A stretch of 64,000 nt of DNA from Xiphias gladius (taxonomy: Eukaryota > Chordata > Actinopteri > Istiophoriformes > Xiphiidae): NCBI RefSeq assembly GCF_016859285.1, contig NC_053416.1, forward strand, positions 9,314,001-9,378,000. The letters run 5' to 3'. Position 1 is the stretch's first letter. Every line of letters starts with the position of its first letter. A model generated the notes under the pieces. The model was given only the letters and a program-made list of their open reading frames with translations. It was not told where the DNA came from and did no database searches. Below, one piece after another: positions 58,385 through 64,000 of this stretch. The position numbers were made by a program, and so were the translations under genes.

Positions 58385-58768
58385 AGTGGTGGAGGAGGTA
58401 CTCAGAACTTTTACTTAAGTAAAAGTAGCAATACAACGGGGGAAAAAATACTCTGTTATAAGTAAAACTCCAATGTTCAAAATTTTACTCAAGTAAATTT
58501 ACAGTATTAGCATCAAAATATACTTAAAAGTAAATGTAATCATCATGGCCCATTTTAGAATAATATATTTATATTATATCACTGGATTATAATTACTTGA
58601 ATTAATCTGTAGGCATCACTAACATTGCAGCTGATACAGGTTGGGCAAACTGTAACTGCTTTATTTACTGCAGGGTAGCTTCATCTATGATCATATATCA
58701 TTATGAGTTGATTTACATTTTATATTAATAAATCTGAGTCTGCAAAGTAAATGGTAACTGAAGCTTGG
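58385..58768 (+). mobile_element. hAT-like MITE, right end missing
   Basis: Starts AGTGGTGGAGGAGGTACTCAG, then CTTTTACTTAAGTAAAAGTAGC, AATGGCCCATTTTAGAATAAT-like motifs and GGATTATAATTA, and stops near CTGCAAAGTAAATGGTAACTG without the usual terminal third. It begins only a few bases after the Tc1-like element. Confidence 0.75.
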
Positions 58769-59039
58769 AGTAAGTTAATTTACAGTTTTCCTGCAGCAAT
58801 TGAAGTAAATGAAGCCTTGAAAGTTGGTGAAAACAAATCCTACAGGTTCCCCAACATTTGTTGATGACTTACAAACCCTCTGTCTGTACAAAGGCAGTGT
58901 TGGAACAAATTGTGATGCTACACCCTCTGATGCATTATTAGGACAATACTGTATTGCAGGAAGTACCCCTAGTATTGTATATGAAGGGTCAGAAGGGTGA
59001 GAAAAAAAGGGAAGTAACAAAGGAAGACAGACTGGACAT

Positions 59040-59483
59040 CCCTCAGCAAGGTAATGACCCTAAACGTTAGAAGAAAAGAACTAGACGGAGGCTTCACATG
59101 ACGGAAGACCGTCGCAGTGTCCATACTTAGACCCCGTGAAGCTGGTTTGGGATGAACTGGACCGAAATGTGAAAGCAAAGTAAACTGCAAGTGCAACACT
59201 TTCGTGGGAATTTCTGCGGCAGTGTCGGGACAAACTTTCTGGACAATATTTGATTTCCATTGTACAAAGAGCAGCACGAGTGTGTTCGGCTGCTAAATGA
59301 GTCAAAAATGTAGATTAAGTTTTATGTTCGACAAGAAGATTTCATGATTCCTTGTTTTTAAAAGCTCCAATTGTTCAGTTGTTCTATGCTTCAATTTCAG
59401 AAACACTGAGACATTGAGTTATGTAAATTTAAATGATAAACTGGGAAAATGGGGGTGTTTCCAATACTTTTGACCGGTACTGT
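59040..59483 (+). mobile_element. Tc1-like transposon, 3' fragment of a different family
   Basis: A reading frame with VKLVWDELDRNVKAK, then LSWEFLRQCRDKLSGQYLIS and VQRAARVCSAAK is the C-terminal end of a Tc1-like transposase. It is followed by a terminal-repeat-like end reading TTCCAATACTTTTGACCGGTACTGTA. The 5' two thirds and the left inverted repeat are missing. Confidence 0.75.
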
Positions 59484-59799
59484 AACCATTCATGAATATC
59501 TGTAGTTTTAAATTATTATGAATTGACAATCTTACTAATGTAATTTGATCACTCTTGGTCCTCCACAGAGGCCGCAATATATTATGAAGACCCATGTCAT
59601 ACTAAATGAGTTACAAAAAATCTGTTTTACTAATGAAAAGGCAGGTAAATTAAATGAGGCGGGTTTAACCTCCATTAAATCCCACACGATGATTAAATTT
59701 CCCCTGTGGGCTTTTAACTGAGAGCAAACGAATCGATGAGGTAAAGTAATTTTAGCCTTCAGTGCAAGGGGTGGGGGGCAAAAAACAAAAAAAAAATGT

Positions 59800-60284
59800 G
59801 TTTTTTTCACAGCGGTGGAATTGCCCTTTAACGCCTCCACCAATGGGAATCGTCCAAGCAGATGCTCGCTCGAATTCAGAACGTCCATCGACCAATCTGC
59901 GCTCACCTTTCTCTGCCTGCCTGCGCTCGTGTTCGATTTTTTTTTTTTTTTCCTCCCCTTCTCCTGTCTCTCAACGGTAGACACGGCTCGACTTCTCACG
60001 GAGCAAAGTTACGTTCCGAGCCAGCAGCGATGCGTTGTGTAATCATGTGCTTTTTAAAAAAAAAAAAAAAATGCTAAATGGCGTAGACATAGCTGCTGTG
60101 AACTCCGCCGGTAGGTTACCCACATGAGAGCCAACCCCGTTTTTCTCTGCGGGGATAGAGGAGCTGTTCGTGTCAGCCTTTTGGACCAAGGTTCATGTTG
60201 GGGTTTTTTTTTGTTTTTTGTTTGTTTGTTTGTTTGTTTGTTTTTTCTTTTTCCCCTCGGATTTCGGGAGTTTCACAGACGCCG
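59800..60284 (+). promoter_or_regulatory. CpG-rich promoter and probable non-coding exon 1 of a downstream gene
   Basis: A shift to GC/CpG-rich sequence with homopolymer T runs, ending in a good donor: GACGCCG followed by GTGAGTGA (GT at 60285-60286). No long open frame crosses it, so exon 1 is probably untranslated. By human synteny (ASL, CRCP, then TPST1) the gene may be tpst1; nothing in the window encodes it. Confidence 0.45.
60205..60243. repeat. GTTT tetranucleotide repeat
   Basis: TTTTTTTTGTTTTTTG and then several GTTT units, inside the probable 5' exon or promoter region. Confidence 0.85.
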
Positions 60285-62232
60285 GTGAGTGAACACCATT
60301 TTTAACGGATACGAAATTGACAACGCGCATTAGCTACCTACAGACAGCTAAATAAACACGGGTTAAATAGCGCACTGACAGGCTGTTTGGTCGCCGTTGG
60401 TCTGTCGCGGGGCGTGTGCGTGTGCGCGCGCGAGTGAGTGTGTGCGTGTGCTGTTGTGTGATGTTGTGTTTGGTTGTGTGTGAGTGACTGATAGCAGGTC
60501 AGTCACCTGGTGGCTACCCGCCCCGGGTGCATTTTTGCCAGCATGATGCATCGTCAAGCTCGGCCAGATGTTCGTGGCACCCGGGCCGGCGCTTTGCGGC
60601 CGTACAACAGTCCTAGTTACACACAGATGCACACCACCGACTGCGATGATAATGTAGCATTGAACTGTTTATCGTGTTTCCGCCGATAAGCACCTGGTTC
60701 ACCAGATAATTTGTGCAGCAGTCAAGCCGCTGCAGCCGAACGTGCACCTTTTTTAGTAGACTGAATTCACATTTACTTTGCTACTGAGGGAAAACGGTTT
60801 TGCAGCACAGAGGGAGCAGGAATAGCTCATACACAAAAAAAAAATACGTGACGAAAATCATTCCGTGGAAAGCATTCAAGGAAACAATAGGCAGGCTCTT
60901 GACAGTGCTGCATGAACTAGAGTTAAAGGAAAATGTGCAATTTGCTGTCCCTATCAGAAAGTTAGTGTCACTGGTCCCCCTGCTGTGAGGAACAAGGAGG
61001 CTTTGGGCTTCTTCGCCACTGGCTGGGCAAAGATGTCCCCACTATGCACCGGGCTCACCACATATTTTGTTTAAGGAGGCAAGACAATCAGAAGTTCTTC
61101 TGCTTTGAAGCAGCTTCAATTGAACTTGTTCGTTTTTGTATTCCACCAATTTCACATTTTTTTTTATTTTTTTATTTTTTTTTGCCACTGATGTGAAACT
61201 GTTCTTGCAGCACAAAACAAAGAAAGTATGAATAGTTTCATGAAAAATACACAGACACGTACAAACTTTGAAAGAGGGGAGCATACAAGGAAACAGCTCC
61301 AAGGATGGATGAATGTGATATATTAATGCATTAACCAGATTTAGGGAAAATGTAGGGGGAGTCAGGCTTGCCCTTTGGCAGGAAGTCGGGGTTTTCTCCC
61401 CTGTGAAGAGAAGGAGGCGGCCCTGGGCTTCCAGACAATCAGCTACTCAAAGGTGTCAGTCTGCTGCTCTCCGGCCTCAACTATCATCTGTTGACAAACT
61501 GTGATGGCAGGTCACTGTTTTCTTCTTATCAGAGACTTGTTTGTTGGCTTGTTCGTGATTAGAGAACGCAGTGGCCTTTTCAAGGTACGTTTTTGGACTT
61601 GTCAAAGTAGGTATCCACAGCTAGTCTTTACAAAAACCACTTATGAAAAAACTTCTTTTTTTTTTCACCTACCTCCTTTGGTGTCTAGCCAAGCAGATAG
61701 TTTTGGTTTCATTTGGCTGGGTTTTCAAGTATCTCTGTCTGTGATTTTTCCCTCTACTCCAGCACAAAGGAGGTGAATTGAATTTTTGTTCTGGTGTTGA
61801 CAGTATCAAAAAATTAGATAAAATAAAATTCAAACGAAACATTTCTTTCTAGAAACAGCGTCTCACTGTTGAACAGTTTTCATTTGAACTACTTTCTTCT
61901 AAAAAAGAAAAAATAGTCCCTATGAAAAATTTCAGTTTGTTCTGTGGATTTATCCTGATTATTATGTTGCTTTGGAATTTTTAAATGTAGATTTTCAATG
62001 TTTTGAGCACCAAAAATACACAGTTCAGTCCATCGTATTGGGGTGGAGGCAAAAGCACTGCAGACAGATATCTCAAAACCTACCTAACCAAAACTATCTG
62101 CATGACCGGCTAACACCAGAGATAAGCCAGCGCTGAACCAGCTGATCAATTAGTTTATCGACAGAATCATAATTGGCACCTGTTTTGATAATTTAAGTCA
62201 TTTTTACCAGCTTTAAATGCGAAATACCCATG

Positions 62233-62579
62233 TAGAGCTGCGACTGACAATTATTTTGATTATCAGTTAATCGGTTGATTATTAATCGATTCTTAGTTTT
62301 TGTCTATAAAATTTAAGAAAATAATGGAAAAAAGCATGATATATTTTCCCACAGCCCAATATCATGTTTTCAGATTATTCAACCAACAGTGCAAAACCCA
62401 AAGATACTCAGTTTATTATCATATATGATTTTAACAAAAGATCAAAATTCTCACATTTGAGAAGATGGAACTAGCAAATATTTGGTATTTTGGCTTGAAA
62501 ATGACTGATGAACTGATTATCATAGTAATCACAGATTATCTTTCTGTCCACTGATTAAGCGACTAATCTTTGAAGCTCC
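62233..62579 (+). mobile_element. hAT-like MITE in the 3'-most intron
   Basis: Starts TAGAGCTGCGACTGACAATTA and ends CGACTAATCTTTGAAGCTC. The body has TTGTCTATAAAATTTAAG, CCCAAAGATACTCAGTTTA and AATTCTCACATTTGAGAAG, as in the other family copies. Non-coding. Confidence 0.75.
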
Positions 62580-62812
62580 ATATCCATGCCAAATTCCAGC
62601 TTCTCATTTGTGAAGATTTTCAGATTTCTTTCCTTTGTCTTATGTTCTTAGCTGGACAAAATTTGAAGACATCAACTTTGGCTTTAGTAAATTGTGATGG
62701 GCATTGTACACTTTTTTCTGACATTTTATAGAACAAATAGATAATCAAGAGAGTAATTGACAAATTAATCGAATGAATGACAATGAGAATAATTGTTAGT
62801 TGCATCCCTAAA
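62580..62812 (-). mobile_element. Reversed partial copy of the same MITE family
   Basis: Ends ATTGTTAGTTGCATCCCTA, the inverse of the family start, and contains GTGATGGGCATTG and TTTTATAGAACAAATAG as in the 3' part of the 7773-8107 copy. It abuts the forward copy at 62233-62579 head to head. Confidence 0.6.
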
Positions 62813-63536
62813 GTGAAATGATATTTTATCTTCGTAATTTGGGGGAATCATCCCTTTTAAATCTATCGAGAAAAAATGAAACAGCAAGGCTGATCTTAAA
62901 CCACTGGCCTAATTCTATGCAAACTCCAAGTGGCTTAATCTCTGCATGGAAATGCATTAGAATTACATGTAAAGCTTGTGGATACCACTGAACTTAGCAC
63001 GGCTTAAAGCAGCATGTAAGTGTCCTAGCCAGGTCGAGATGTCCTCATTTTCCAGCTGTTTTTCCTTTTTTGCTTTGATGGCCAGGCTGCAGTTTATGGG
63101 CTTGGCTACTCCAGCACAGAGAGAGGAGGGTTCCCCACGTGGCATTCAGATGTGAGGTTCCCTCCACGTTCAGTCTGAACAAGAAAGAAACCACAATGAC
63201 TCTGAGAAAGGGAGACATATTCTAAATTTGCTTGTGCAAGAAGTAAAGCTGCTGTTCGAGTCGTGAATTTGTATGATTTTTAGAGCTGTAATGTGGCTTC
63301 AAAAGTAATACATTCAGCATTAGTTAGAGTTATTGAAGGCCACGTTCAGCTTATTCAGTTGTTTTACCAAGCCTGTGTATTTTATTTTGTTGTGTGCTAA
63401 TAAGAGGAATTGGACCCTTGGTTTACGGTGATGAAAGTGCTAGCGTGCACATTTCAGGAAAGAGAAATGGGGAAGTTGCAGATGTCTCACTTGTTCAATA
63501 GTAATCTGATCATAATCAAATTTCTTTGCATTTCAG

Positions 63537-63578
63537 TGTGGCAGAGACCGTCAGTGAGTATAAAAACAAGAGGAAGTT
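63537..63578 (+). other. Candidate small exon of the downstream gene
   Basis: A 42-base segment between a good acceptor (TTTCTTTGCATTTCAG) and a strong donor (GTAAGTAG). It contains no ATG, and 42 bases would keep frame. It may be a second untranslated exon of the gene starting near 60.2 kb. The rest of 60.3-64.0 kb holds only repeats and AT-rich sequence. Confidence 0.3.
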
Positions 63579-64000
63579 GTAAGTAGTGGCCTCAGATACA
63601 CTGCCTGGGAGTGTGTCTGCGTTTGCATGCCGCTGTGAAGTTTGATATGGCTTAAGAGTCTGGAGCTCCCCAGAGGAAAGATGCAGAATAGCTTCTTTTG
63701 AGAACAGAAAATGGATGAAGTTCAGATCCTATGAAAGTGTGTGCGAGTGAAGTGTTCTTGGCAAAATAACGCGGCAGCCACCATCACACCCTGCCTGCTG
63801 ATAATAGCTCGCTCATGCAGGGCAGTGGCTAATGTTTGCAGTTACTCGTCTATTGTATATTTAGAGTAGGATGATTTATGTTTTCCGTTACTCAGCAAGT
63901 TGGGAAATCTTGCATTTATTTGGTTGAAAGCAGTATAAACTGATTCTGTTGGAGTTCTTGCTGAGACGTTCTTCTCATGTTTTAAGTACTATAGGAATGA

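Overview
This is a teleost (most likely percomorph) nuclear chromosome segment. The evidence is split vertebrate genes with short GT-AG exons, CpG-rich promoter patches, abundant CA/TG microsatellites, Tc1-like transposons, and copies of two MITE families I recall as typical of spiny-rayed fish. No tool was run; homology calls come from reading translated exons against remembered family sequences.

Layout, left to right. The window opens inside a tRNA-Thr gene (minus). Next is a complete three-exon Mix/Sebox-type homeobox gene (284-1557, minus). After gene-poor sequence and a CpG-rich patch near 6.3-7.5 kb comes aldh3a2, the microsomal fatty aldehyde dehydrogenase (coding 9538 to about 22.2-22.6 kb, plus). 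Its fifth coding intron carries an antisense, multi-exon zinc-finger plus tyrosine-recombinase mobile element between two direct repeats. A repeat-rich gap (22.6-26.8 kb) follows, then a ca4-like GPI-anchored carbonic anhydrase (26854-34212, plus). That gene runs tail-to-tail into asl, argininosuccinate lyase (36028-45400, minus, 16 coding exons), which has a Penelope-like fragment in intron 14. The asl start is followed by a LINE 3' fragment and a FAM111-type nuclear serine protease gene (48838-51384, plus), then crcp, RNA polymerase III subunit RPC9 (53156-55037, plus). From 57.1 to 59.5 kb lies a row of decayed DNA transposons. From 59.8 kb there is a CpG-rich promoter with at least one probable non-coding exon of a gene whose coding part lies beyond the window.

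The genes are unrelated housekeeping or developmental genes, not a pathway. The asl-crcp neighbourhood matches human 7q11.21, where TPST1 follows, so the gene starting near 60 kb may be tpst1 (inference). A fam111-like gene sits between asl and crcp here. The most unusual item is the recombinase element in aldh3a2. Other points of interest are the alternative ends of ALDH3A2, a cluster of CRE half-sites upstream of asl, and dinucleotide repeats lying against several splice sites.
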